Assembly: GCA_934479825.1 (NCBI GenBank)
Contig: CAKSOW010000001.1
Location: 124,001-188,000 of the forward strand
Source: an uncultured Eubacteriales bacterium
GTDB lineage: Bacteria; Bacillota; Clostridia; Oscillospirales; CAG-382
DNA: 64,000 nt
Reading direction: 5' to 3'
Numbering within the stretch: position 1 is the stretch's first letter; every line of letters begins with the position of its first letter. Made by a program: the position numbers and the translations under genes. The notes under the pieces are model-generated. The model was not told the DNA's origin and did no database searches. It saw only the letters and a list, made by a program, of their open reading frames with translations. Of the stretch, positions 27,401 through 34,484 are shown in pieces.

Positions 27401-28322
27401 GTCAGAAAAGGCGGAATTATTGGATATTTCCGTGCGACTTAAAAAGTTATATGAGCAGACCGATTTAAAGATTATTTACAACACTGACCGCGATCTGTTT
27501 GTGCTGGGGATAACGTTTGATTCAGAGGGCGTTGCCCACAGAACCGGATATGCCTTTGATATGCTCATGAGCGAAGCGCGTACCCTGAGTTTTATCGCCG
27601 CCGCACGGCGCGATGTGCCGAAAAAGCACTGGAACGCGCTTTCACGTCCGCTTATCAAGCAGAAAGACCGAATCGGGATCGCCTCGTGGACAGGAACGGC
27701 GTTTGAATACTTCATGCCTTCGCTGTTCATGCCTTCGCCGCGCGGATCCGTCCTGTATGAAGCCTTGCGGTTTGCATTCCGTGCGCAAAGGGAGCGCACG
27801 GCCGCTTTGCCAAACGGAAAAAAGGTATGGGGAATTTCCGAAAGCGGATTTTATGCTTTTGACAAACAAAATAATTACGGCTATCAGGCGTTCGGTGTGC
27901 CTCTGTTGGGATATAAGCGCGGTTTGGAAAAAGACCTTGTCATTTCGCCGTATTCGTCCTTTTTAATGCTGACGCTTGACTTTACACTGCCGCTTGCCAA
28001 TTTGGAACGTCTAAAAGAATACGGTGCCTATGGGAAACTTGGATTCTATGAAGCGGTTGATTTTACACCTTCGCGAGCAGGCAAAGAGGGAAGGGGTAAA
28101 ATCGTGCAAAGCTCCATGGCGCACCATGTTGGTATGAGCATTCTTGCATCAGCCAATGCCTGTTTGGATAACTGTATGGTGCGGCGTTTTCTTTCTGATC
28201 CGGTCATGAAAAGTGCCGTCAGTCTTTTGGAGGAAAAAATTCCGGTCAACGCCGTGATCCGGCGTGTAAAAATGTGTCGGAACGAACCGGAACGTTCAAA
28301 ACGGCCGGATTTTTTGAGATAA
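24441..28322 (+). CDS. Cyclic beta-1,2-glucan synthase-like protein lacking the GH94 domain
   Basis: About 1293 residues. Start TTG at 24441 is preferred: GGAAAGG stands nine bases upstream. An in-frame TTG at 24363 has no ribosome site. Two hydrophobic helices (about residues 270-315) precede a GT84-type glycosyltransferase core: VITTLLVGGKSDHEIFSRLE, the D-x-D-like TLDSDTNLP, NANFCGKGIFDKYAF, SHDILEGERLRTALV and HHRWVRGDVQN. More membrane helices follow (~650-690, 790-870). The last third is a glycoamylase-like domain (WGISESGFYAFD, YGYQAFGVPLLGYKRGL, SMAHHVGMSILA). Full-length NdvB/Cgs enzymes of about 2800 residues add a GH94 phosphorylase domain that sets ring size; here the frame stops right after the glycoamylase domain. 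It may be truncated or make linear glucan. Confidence 0.82.
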   Translation: MTSENAQIYRKSKQAAKEILEEYPACGKIGASALKKRLYANKAVLAKIKKITQRMDSENMPLSGGYEWIADNYYSIDEKYRSFAHFYKKYPSLQRENVTVTPFPRFYMCFIHYLEYLRRNGLPSDALTLDAFFAAAFSGENYPDYIDIYSFPLLFSAAVIDRIAALCETLSADSRLAEKIGTKMSFYFQTLHMLDAYRFEKVFDYSETERLLNAEPSGFYPQMDEMTKNDYRKRIMALSKKENLSETAFVKGIYEKACQAETERMRHIGAYLYPQRNLLPGVLYFSLLAGFTVGITSYLCLHTLWAVFVLFPVWEAVKTILDRCFARFIKAPELPRLEIQKLPDSDGVLTVITTLLVGGKSDHEIFSRLEKTYLSCGMENTYFALLGDYTDSVHQSAPNDEKILAFAIDRIGALNAKYGNHFSLFMRPRSYCKSQNAFMGYERKRGAVMQLTHFLCTGESAFLENDAMMSQETAKKIRYVITLDSDTNLPLDGVKELVGTMLHPLNRPVIDKQKHRVTAGYGILQPRVGPELSAARKTAYSRVMCGVGGTEIYSFAAFDFYQSLFGNANFCGKGIFDKYAFEETVNAPEVAFPEDSVLSHDILEGERLRTALVNNPTVTDGFPKNELSYFRRHHRWVRGDVQNLAFMGRTFRTSEGKRVKNTLSPLSKFKLFDNVRRECVPVFAFFGLLLANFLPRGTASLVILASVASLLLPLIFDFFTLFRTWSFQCAARRFFSKGVTAGIWESFLRFLLCLSALPKNALVTLDAMIRSLWRMAVSRRNLLEWVTAAQSDSQSDDGILHYVQKNLAGAVIGVLLFIVSPYGILKLFGLMWFFFPAVAWASAKPAKVTQKVPSTQQKAVLRTYTSDLWRMYEATVTENDNFLPPDNIQFEPEQKIAHRTSPTNIGLYLASILAARDFGFINSEEMYQRLNETVTTIEALPKWHGHLYNWYETQTLGLLEPRYVSAVDTGNLLACFLVTSEGVKEYASEKAELLDISVRLKKLYEQTDLKIIYNTDRDLFVLGITFDSEGVAHRTGYAFDMLMSEARTLSFIAAARRDVPKKHWNALSRPLIKQKDRIGIASWTGTAFEYFMPSLFMPSPRGSVLYEALRFAFRAQRERTAALPNGKKVWGISESGFYAFDKQNNYGYQAFGVPLLGYKRGLEKDLVISPYSSFLMLTLDFTLPLANLERLKEYGAYGKLGFYEAVDFTPSRAGKEGRGKIVQSSMAHHVGMSILASANACLDNCMVRRFLSDPVMKSAVSLLEEKIPVNAVIRRVKMCRNEPERSKRPDFLR

Positions 28323-28358
28323 ATAAGAAATATTTGACAGGGTTATAAAAAATGCAAG

Positions 28359-28407
28359 GAAAGAATCGGTGGAAAGCTCTGATTTATGCCGGTTCTTTCC
28401 TATTTAT
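28359..28407 (+). terminator. Terminator after the glucan synthase-like gene
   Basis: 12-bp stem GGAAAGAATCGG/CCGGTTCTTTCC (28359-28370 with 28389-28400, one G-U) followed by TATTTATTTAT. The rest of the gap to 28557 holds a -10 TATAAT at 28528-28533 and AAGGAGG at 28544-28550 for the next gene. Confidence 0.75.
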
Positions 28408-28557
28408 TTATACTGAAATGTTAAGGTATATGTTAAAAATTGCAAACTTTTGTCTTTTCTGTGTGATTTTACAGTAAATTAAAAAATAGTTCGACCGAAT
28501 ATGCTTTTATTTTTGTCTAATATGCACTATAATTCTACATAAAAAAGGAGGAACTTC

Positions 28558-29235
28558 ATGCCGAAACAATTACCTGCTCCCATTGACGGAAATTTACGTA
28601 AATTTCAGCTTCGCGTGCCGGAAGTTATCCGCAAGTGCAGCGGAATTGTCGTTTTTGGAAAAAGAATCAAATCCCTTGTTTTTTCCACGGATTTGTGCAT
28701 CATAAAAAATGTCAATGCTGACGCGATCATTGCCGTTTATCCCTTTACACCGCAGCCGGTCATCACGCAGGCGCTCTTGCTTGCCGCAGATATTCCGGTA
28801 TTTGCCGGCGTCGGAGGCGGATTAACCGGAGGCCAAAGAGTGGTCAACCTGGCCATGTTTGCCGAAATGCAGGGAGCGACAGGCGTTGTCGTCAACGCCC
28901 CGACGCTCAACACGGTGCTTCGCAGTGTGACGGAGACAATTGATATTCCCACAATTGTCACGGTTGTAAGAGAAGACGAAGATATTGCCGCCCGTGTGGA
29001 GGCAGGAGCCGCGATCTTAAATGTTTCCGCGGCATCTGCAACACCGAAAGTGGTGCGTATGATCAAAAAACAGTTCCCGAAATTACCGGTCATCGCAACA
29101 GGCGGTCCTTCCGATGAAAGTATTCTCGAAACCATCCACGCCGGCGCAAACGCCATTACGTGGACACCTCCGTCAAACGGCGAAATCTTCAAGGAGATTA
29201 TGACGGCTTACCGTGAAAACCGTGAGCATCCGTAA
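28558..29235 (+). CDS. TIM-barrel protein, ribulose-phosphate-binding type, function unknown
   Basis: 225 residues with a perfect AAGGAGG eight bases before ATG. The alternating strand-helix pattern and glycine-rich loops (AGVGGGLTGGQRVVNL, GATGVVVNAP, IPTIVTVVREDEDIAARVEAGAAILNVS, LPVIATGGPSDESI, NAITWTPPSNGEIF) indicate a small (beta/alpha)8 barrel of the ribulose-phosphate-binding class, as in KDPG aldolase or ThiE. The ATGGPSDESI loop is the usual phosphate-binding GG loop. Such proteins are often annotated only as hydrolase. It is 50 bp before a triple-domain metal-dependent phosphoesterase protein, so a phosphorylated substrate is plausible but unproven. Confidence 0.65.
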   Translation: MPKQLPAPIDGNLRKFQLRVPEVIRKCSGIVVFGKRIKSLVFSTDLCIIKNVNADAIIAVYPFTPQPVITQALLLAADIPVFAGVGGGLTGGQRVVNLAMFAEMQGATGVVVNAPTLNTVLRSVTETIDIPTIVTVVREDEDIAARVEAGAAILNVSAASATPKVVRMIKKQFPKLPVIATGGPSDESILETIHAGANAITWTPPSNGEIFKEIMTAYRENREHP

Positions 29236-29285
29236 TTTTCGCATTTTCCTATTCTAATTTTCCGCAAAATATCCGGAGGAACATC

Positions 29286-31427
29286 ATGAACATTTGCTTT
29301 ATATGCGATCTGCATTTAGGCTACAATAAAAACACTGTACAATATGAAGCGTTCGATTATGCTTGCGCCGACATTTCCCGTAAACACCCCGATTTGGTTG
29401 TTTGTGCCGGTGACATCACTTCGGACGGCAATATTTTTGCCGCCAAACGCTTTATCAAAAAGATACATGCGCTCGGCATTCCGTTTGTTATTCTGCCGGG
29501 CAATTCCGATTACCGAACCGAAAAAAATATCCCTTTCATAAAACAACTTGCTTCGCCCTGCGTCAACCGCTTTGAGAATCTTACGGTTTTTGCTGTCAAC
29601 GACGCTTCCGGAAAGATAAGCCCGGAAACCTATAATCTCATAAATGACGCAAAACAAGGCGATATCATTGTCATGCACCATCCGGCAGACAGTCTCGCAG
29701 AGTCCGAACGCGAACGTTTCAAGACTTGGCGGAGCGCTCATCCCGATACGCTTGTCTTTTACGGACATTTACATAAAAGCGGCATTTCCGGCAACGATTA
29801 TTCCTTGCCGGCGCTTGACCCGGATAAGGCAATCGGCGAAAATCCGAGTTTCCTTTATTTCAATACCGAAACAAAACAGAGTGAAAAAGTCTATTTCTTC
29901 TGCCCGATGCCGTCCGATCTGCCAAAATACATCGGCATTTCCTGCTTTGACCCGTTTGCTGATATTGATTTTGCGGCTCAGAACGGCTTGCGGTGTATTG
30001 AATTACGGCCCAACTGCTTGGATTTGCCCCAAGAAGAACTGCTTTCCCATATTTTAAACTGGCGTAGAAACGGCGGTAATAATTTAGCCATGCATGCGCC
30101 GGAGGTTGGCTTTGCCGGCGGATTGACCGCAGACACCGAAAAGTGGGATGCGTTTGTCAAGCTTGCCATGTATCTCGGCGCAGACCGGGTGACTCTGCAT
30201 GTTCCTGCCGCGTCACTCGAAACTATCCGCAAGAACCGTGAAGCGCTCGAACGGATCGTGGATTTTCTGGCGCGCCGTTTTGCTATGTTGCCGAACAAAT
30301 GCATTGTTGGCGTGGAAAACATGCATATGACCTCCAAAGAACGTCCCGATACCACGCGCCGTTTCGGCTATCTGCCCGAAGAATGCGTTGCCTTTATGAA
30401 ACGCTTGCAGGAGCGGTGCCCGCGTGCCATAGGGCTGAATTTAGATATCGGGCATGCAAGAAACAATTTGCCTTACCAAGAAAAATACCCGCTTGGCACA
30501 TGGTATGCCGAAACCGGACGCTTTGCTATCGGCTACCATCTTCACCAGGTGATCCGTACACCGGACGGCTTGGAAAACCATACAGCGTTTACCGAACCGT
30601 ATGGCGCGCTCATTTCGCTTGCCTCGTTCTTCCGTTGTTGGAACATGGGCGTTTTGAATAAGGCGCCGGTTATCTTTGAAATCCGCGGTCACGGTGCTTA
30701 TGAACCATCTATCCGTATGGTCGAACGCGAAAGCACACGTAAGGTATTTGACCTGCATACACATACGCTTTATTCGGCCTGCGGAATCGACCGTCCGGAA
30801 AAAGTTATTTCGACGGCAATTGAAAACGGCGTAAAATTGCTTGGTATTACCGACCACAGCTATGGCATCGGCGACAGAAAAGCCGGATATATCAAAAAAA
30901 TCCGAGAGCTTTCTCCCAAGTATATTGACCGTATCAGGGTGTTATGCGGTATTGAAATTCCGACAACGCCGAATTTGTTTGATATCCCGAACCCCGACGA
31001 GATTGCCGATTGCGATTATGCGCTCATTGAACATGTTTCCGATAAGGGAAGTCTTTCGTATGATGATCCGATCGGTTTCTGCAAAAAATTGAAGATTCGC
31101 TGCGGCATTGCCCATACCGATTTGTTTGCTTACGCCGCCGAGCGCGGTCTTGATCCGCTTGAATTTTTCAAGCAGTTAGCAGACGCCGGAATTTTCTGGG
31201 AAATGAATCTGTCGTATGACAGTGTTCACAAATTCCGGAAACATGCTTATGTAGACGATTTTCTGAATGACGAAAAGAAGCAGAAGATCGTTCTTGAATC
31301 CGGTCTTTATATCGGAATCGGCTCGGATTGCCACCGAAAAGACGAATATCCGGCGGCACGGTTATATGAAATGTACGATTTTCTCGTACAGAAAGGTTTT
31401 CCGACGGCAGATCGCTACTTTTTATAA
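29286..31427 (+). CDS. Metallophosphoesterase / xylose-isomerase-like TIM barrel / PHP fusion protein
   Basis: 713 residues in one uninterrupted frame; AGGA stands six bases before the ATG. Residues 1-205: calcineurin-type metallophosphoesterase with DLHLG, CAGDITSDG, LPGNSDY, MHHPAD and YGHLH, a complete metal set. Residues ~210-480: AP-endonuclease-2/xylose-isomerase-like barrel with AMHAPEVG, TLHVPA, GVENMHM and LNLDIGHARN, whose Glu, Asp and His residues suit two or three metals. Residues ~487-713: PHP domain with DLHTHTLYSACG, ITDHSYGIG, IEHVSDKG, IAHTDL and GSDCHR. All three folds are metal-dependent and mostly act on phosphate esters. No signal peptide. The substrate is unknown; nucleotide or phospho-sugar processing is a guess. 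Confidence 0.85.
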   Translation: MNICFICDLHLGYNKNTVQYEAFDYACADISRKHPDLVVCAGDITSDGNIFAAKRFIKKIHALGIPFVILPGNSDYRTEKNIPFIKQLASPCVNRFENLTVFAVNDASGKISPETYNLINDAKQGDIIVMHHPADSLAESERERFKTWRSAHPDTLVFYGHLHKSGISGNDYSLPALDPDKAIGENPSFLYFNTETKQSEKVYFFCPMPSDLPKYIGISCFDPFADIDFAAQNGLRCIELRPNCLDLPQEELLSHILNWRRNGGNNLAMHAPEVGFAGGLTADTEKWDAFVKLAMYLGADRVTLHVPAASLETIRKNREALERIVDFLARRFAMLPNKCIVGVENMHMTSKERPDTTRRFGYLPEECVAFMKRLQERCPRAIGLNLDIGHARNNLPYQEKYPLGTWYAETGRFAIGYHLHQVIRTPDGLENHTAFTEPYGALISLASFFRCWNMGVLNKAPVIFEIRGHGAYEPSIRMVERESTRKVFDLHTHTLYSACGIDRPEKVISTAIENGVKLLGITDHSYGIGDRKAGYIKKIRELSPKYIDRIRVLCGIEIPTTPNLFDIPNPDEIADCDYALIEHVSDKGSLSYDDPIGFCKKLKIRCGIAHTDLFAYAAERGLDPLEFFKQLADAGIFWEMNLSYDSVHKFRKHAYVDDFLNDEKKQKIVLESGLYIGIGSDCHRKDEYPAARLYEMYDFLVQKGFPTADRYFL

Positions 31428-31459
31428 TCTTCTGTGAATCCAAAAAATTCTGTTCTTGG

Positions 31460-31506
31460 CGCGCGAGGGTCTGAAACGCAGACTTTCGCGCGTTCTTTTA
31501 TTTTTG
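31460..31506 (+). terminator. Terminator after the triple-domain gene (related to type A hairpin 1)
   Basis: 14-bp stem CGCGCGAGGGTCTG/CAGACTTTCGCGCG (31460-31473 with 31479-31492, two G-U), loop AAACG, then TTCTTTTATTTTT. The GCGCG-based stem and TTCTTTTA tail match hairpin 1 of the type A cassettes, but hairpin 2 is missing. Confidence 0.85.
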
Positions 31507-31557
31507 CTTTGCAGAAAATGCTTTCTAGTTCTTGCTTAATTTTTATCTTGACTGATT

Positions 31558-31586
31558 CCGCGAAATGTGGTATCATAATATTATCT
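31558..31586 (+). promoter_or_regulatory. Promoter of the exonuclease gene
   Basis: -35 TTGACT (31558-31563), 17-bp spacer, -10 TATCAT (31581-31586), about 18 bases before the start codon. Confidence 0.65.
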
Positions 31587-31604
31587 TTGAAAATGAGGAT
31601 AAAT

Positions 31605-32609
31605 ATGAACTATATAGTTTTGGATATGGAATGGAATCAACCGTTGCCGGGCGTAAAACTGGAATATGAAAATGACCGCTGCCTTGCCAATGAGATCATT
31701 CAGATCGGCGCGGTAAAGATGAATGATACGTTAGAAATCATCGATACCTTTGAAATCAATATCAAACCTCAGAAATGGAAGCATATCAACCATAATGTCC
31801 GCAAGCTTACCGGTCTTGACGATACCTTGCTTGCCGATGCTGTCTCGATCGACAGCGCGATCGAATCTTTCCGGACATGGTGCGGTCAGAATTTTGTCTT
31901 TTTAACCTGGGGCTATGACGATATCGGCGTTTTAGGAAGCAACCTTACTTACTTCGGGCTGCCCACCGATTGGCTGCCGAATTTTTATAACCTGCAAATG
32001 ATTTTCTGCGCACAGACGGAAAACCTCAATAAACAGTATTCGCTCGCTTATGCGGTCAATCATTTCAGGATCCCTTTGGATAAACCTCTACATGACGCTT
32101 TGACGGATGCGTATTATACCGCGCTTGTCTGTGCAGCCTTGGATATCAAAAAAGGAATCCAGGGCTACCGGGCTATGGTTTTCAAGGATAATACCATTCC
32201 GGAACATATGAAAAATATCCGTTATAAGCGAAATTACCGCGCTGTTGCAAGCTATGATAAAATCTTATCGTCAACCAAGATCAAATGCCCCGAATGTCCG
32301 GATTGCGCAAGACCGTTAGAGCATTTGCAAGTGACGCAAAACGGCATTTTCAATTTGCTGACGCTAGGGGAATGCCCGGAACATGGCGGATTTGCGGAAT
32401 TGTTAAAGGTCAATAAAACGCCGGATGAACAGTTCTGTGCCACCGAGATGTTTTTCGCGCTTGACCGCTATAATCGGCCATATTTCCAAAATAAAGCCAA
32501 GAAAATGCGCTTTTCCGACGAACGCCGCCGTAAAAAGACTGCCAATGCCGCAAGGTCCGAAAAAAGCACCGGCATACTATCCGTACATGGCGCAAAAGCG
32601 CATTCGTGA
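31605..32609 (+). CDS. DEDDh 3'-5' exonuclease (RNase T / KapD-like)
   Basis: 334 residues from the ATG at 31605 (GAGGA six bases upstream, promoter just before); longer frames upstream run through the promoter and are rejected. ExoI motif VLDMEWNQPL supplies the first Asp and Glu. ExoII lies around FVFLTWGYDDIGVL. ExoIII is LHDALTDAYYTALV with the His and last Asp. The C-terminal third has four cysteines in two pairs (KCPECPDCARPLEH, TLGECPEHGG), probably a zinc ribbon for nucleic-acid binding. The final ~30 residues are Lys/Arg-rich. Likely an RNA- or DNA-trimming enzyme; which of the two cannot be told. Confidence 0.82.
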   Translation: MNYIVLDMEWNQPLPGVKLEYENDRCLANEIIQIGAVKMNDTLEIIDTFEINIKPQKWKHINHNVRKLTGLDDTLLADAVSIDSAIESFRTWCGQNFVFLTWGYDDIGVLGSNLTYFGLPTDWLPNFYNLQMIFCAQTENLNKQYSLAYAVNHFRIPLDKPLHDALTDAYYTALVCAALDIKKGIQGYRAMVFKDNTIPEHMKNIRYKRNYRAVASYDKILSSTKIKCPECPDCARPLEHLQVTQNGIFNLLTLGECPEHGGFAELLKVNKTPDEQFCATEMFFALDRYNRPYFQNKAKKMRFSDERRRKKTANAARSEKSTGILSVHGAKAHS

Positions 32610-32613
32610 ACGT

Positions 32614-33849
32614 ATGAAACGCTTTGAGATGCACCTGCCGGCTGACATACGGAATGTTTTGACAGTCTTACATGCCGCAGGATTGGAAGCCTATGTAGTC
32701 GGCGGTTCGGTTCGCGATGCCGTTATGGGACTTGTGCCGCACGATTTTGATGTGACTACCGGCGCTCTGCCGGAACAGACCAAACAGCTGTTTTTGGCAA
32801 AAGGCCGAAAAGTTATTGAAACCGGTATGAAACATGGGACGCTGACAGTTTTATACGGTACAGACCCAATTGAAATTACCACATTCCGCATAGACGGCAC
32901 TTATGCCGATGCACGCCATCCGGAGCATGTGAGTTTCACAAAAAATCTTTCAGAAGATTTGCGACGCCGCGATTTTACAGTCAATGCGCTTGCCTATGCG
33001 CCGGAAACAGGACTTATCGATGTATTTGACGGCCTTGCAGACATAGAGCGCAAGATCTTACGCTGTATCGGAAATCCGCGTGAACGCTTTTCCGAAGATG
33101 CTTTGCGAATCTTGCGCGCCTTGCGGTTTTCTGCCAAGCTTGATTTTTCGATTGAACCGGAAACAGCACGGGCGGCTATCGAATTGCGCGGCTTGTTGGA
33201 ACGCATTTCTGCCGAACGAATCACTTCTGAGCTTGAAAAAATGTTTGAAACCGGCTATCCGAACCGATTGGCTGCGATATTAGCGGATTTCCGTCCGATT
33301 CTGTCGCAGATTTTTCCGGAAATCAGGCAAGTGTCCGCAGAACCTTACAAAGCGCTGTGCTGCCTTACAGCAAAGCTCCCCACCGGCAATAAACAAGCGA
33401 ATTGTGCAAATCTGCGGTTTGCATATTTTATCGCCGCAAGCGGTATTGGTGACGCGATGCTTAAACGTTTACGCGTACCGAATGTCTTTTCCGCACGGGT
33501 AAGAGCGCTTACAGAAATCCTGCCATATGCCGCACAAACCGGAGACCGCATCGCGATGCGCCGTTTATTGTCTCGTTTCGGCGAAAACACTTGTCGTGAC
33601 GCGGCGGCCATATGTTCCGCAAGCGGAGAAAATCCGAAGTTTTCTGTTCTTTTGGAAAAGTGCCTGACAGACGGTGATTGCGTTTCGGTCGCGTCGCTTG
33701 CCGCTGACGGGAAAGACCTTGCCGCGCTTGGATTAAAAGGCGTTGCAATCGGCAAGGCATTAAATGCCGCTTTGCAGGCCGTTATGGAGGAAAAGATTAC
33801 AAATTCCCGATCGGAGTTATTGGAGTATATGAAAGAACACTGCTGTTGA
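32614..33849 (+). CDS. cca: CCA tRNA nucleotidyltransferase / poly(A) polymerase family
   Basis: About 411 residues. Start 32614 is chosen because the protein then opens like family members (KRFEMHLPADIRNVLTVLHAAGLEAYVVGGSVRD) and begins just after the exonuclease stop; ATGs at 32587 and 32545 are alternatives and no ribosome site is strong. Class II nucleotidyltransferase motifs: GGSVRDAVMG, the metal-binding HDFDVTTGA, RRDFTVNALAY, and ERFSEDALRILRALRFSA. No HD phosphohydrolase motif is evident in the C-terminal part. It adds or repairs the 3' CCA of tRNA. The last codons overlap a terminator stem. Confidence 0.9.
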   Translation: MKRFEMHLPADIRNVLTVLHAAGLEAYVVGGSVRDAVMGLVPHDFDVTTGALPEQTKQLFLAKGRKVIETGMKHGTLTVLYGTDPIEITTFRIDGTYADARHPEHVSFTKNLSEDLRRRDFTVNALAYAPETGLIDVFDGLADIERKILRCIGNPRERFSEDALRILRALRFSAKLDFSIEPETARAAIELRGLLERISAERITSELEKMFETGYPNRLAAILADFRPILSQIFPEIRQVSAEPYKALCCLTAKLPTGNKQANCANLRFAYFIAASGIGDAMLKRLRVPNVFSARVRALTEILPYAAQTGDRIAMRRLLSRFGENTCRDAAAICSASGENPKFSVLLEKCLTDGDCVSVASLAADGKDLAALGLKGVAIGKALNAALQAVMEEKITNSRSELLEYMKEHCC

Positions 33850-33874
33850 AAAACGAAAGACAGCGGTGTTTTTT
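33836..33874 (+). terminator. Terminator after cca
   Basis: Stem AACACTGCTGT/ACAGCGGTGTT (33836-33846 with 33860-33870, one G-U) followed by TTTT. The 5' arm includes the last codons and stop of cca. Confidence 0.75.
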
Positions 33875-33929
33875 AACGGAATCGAATGTGATTTTTCGGT
33901 GAAATTGTGTGAAAGATTGCAAAAAGTCA

Positions 33930-33957
33930 TTGACAGCGAATAATCTTTGAGTATAAT
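33930..33957 (+). promoter_or_regulatory. Strong promoter of marR-ABC exporter operon
   Basis: Consensus -35 TTGACA (33930-33935), 16-bp spacer, consensus -10 TATAAT (33952-33957). Confidence 0.85.
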
Positions 33958-33958
33958 A

Positions 33959-33972
33959 ATTAACGTGTTAAT
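33959..33972. promoter_or_regulatory. MarR operator candidate
   Basis: ATTAAC-GT-GTTAAT, perfect 6-bp arms that extend to 9 bp with one mismatch. It starts two bases after the -10, over the predicted start point, so bound repressor would block the strong promoter. MarR proteins generally bind such short AT-rich dyads. Confidence 0.65.
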
Positions 33973-34007
33973 AATAAACCGTATAACAAAAAGAAAGGAT
34001 GGTATTT

Positions 34008-34484
34008 GTGACAAACGAAACGAAAGAATCGACCGTGTTGCGATCGTTTATCATGACAGATCGCATTCATCGGCGTTTGTTTGAAAAAAAGATGGCAAGT
34101 ATCGGCGTTCACCGCAGTCAACACCGTATTCTCATGTATCTTTTCAAAAAGCAGCCGGAAGCTCCGTCTCAAAAGGAGATTGCCGAACAGTTTGATATCA
34201 GTCCGGCGGCCATTGCGGTGACTCTGAAAAAGCTCGAAAATGCCGGCTACATCACGCGCACATCTCCTCAAAACGATAACCGCGTCAATACGGTTATCGC
34301 AACCGACAAGGCGCGTGCGGTAGTGGAAAAAACGCGTGAGTATTCCGAAGAACTGGAAAAGGTCATTTTTGCCGGTTTTTCTGATGAAGAATTGAACGCT
34401 TTTGAGAAATCCCTTGAAAAAATGCAAAAAGCCATGCGGCAATATGAAGAAGAGACCAAACCGGAAGGAGAAACCGCACAGTGA
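34008..34484 (+). CDS. MarR family transcriptional regulator
   Basis: 158 residues from the GTG at 34008 (GAAAGGA eight bases upstream); the ATG at 33999 is part of the ribosome site. The winged helix-turn-helix is clear: HRSQHRILMYLFKKQPEAPS, KEIAEQFDISPAAIAVTLKKLENAGYITRTSPQNDNRVNT. The wing RTSPQNDNR matches the MarR DxR region. A dimerising C-terminal helix follows. The stop overlaps the start of the first exporter gene by four bases, so the three genes form one unit. The probable role is a drug- or metabolite-responsive repressor of its own operon. Confidence 0.92.
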   Translation: MTNETKESTVLRSFIMTDRIHRRLFEKKMASIGVHRSQHRILMYLFKKQPEAPSQKEIAEQFDISPAAIAVTLKKLENAGYITRTSPQNDNRVNTVIATDKARAVVEKTREYSEELEKVIFAGFSDEELNAFEKSLEKMQKAMRQYEEETKPEGETAQ

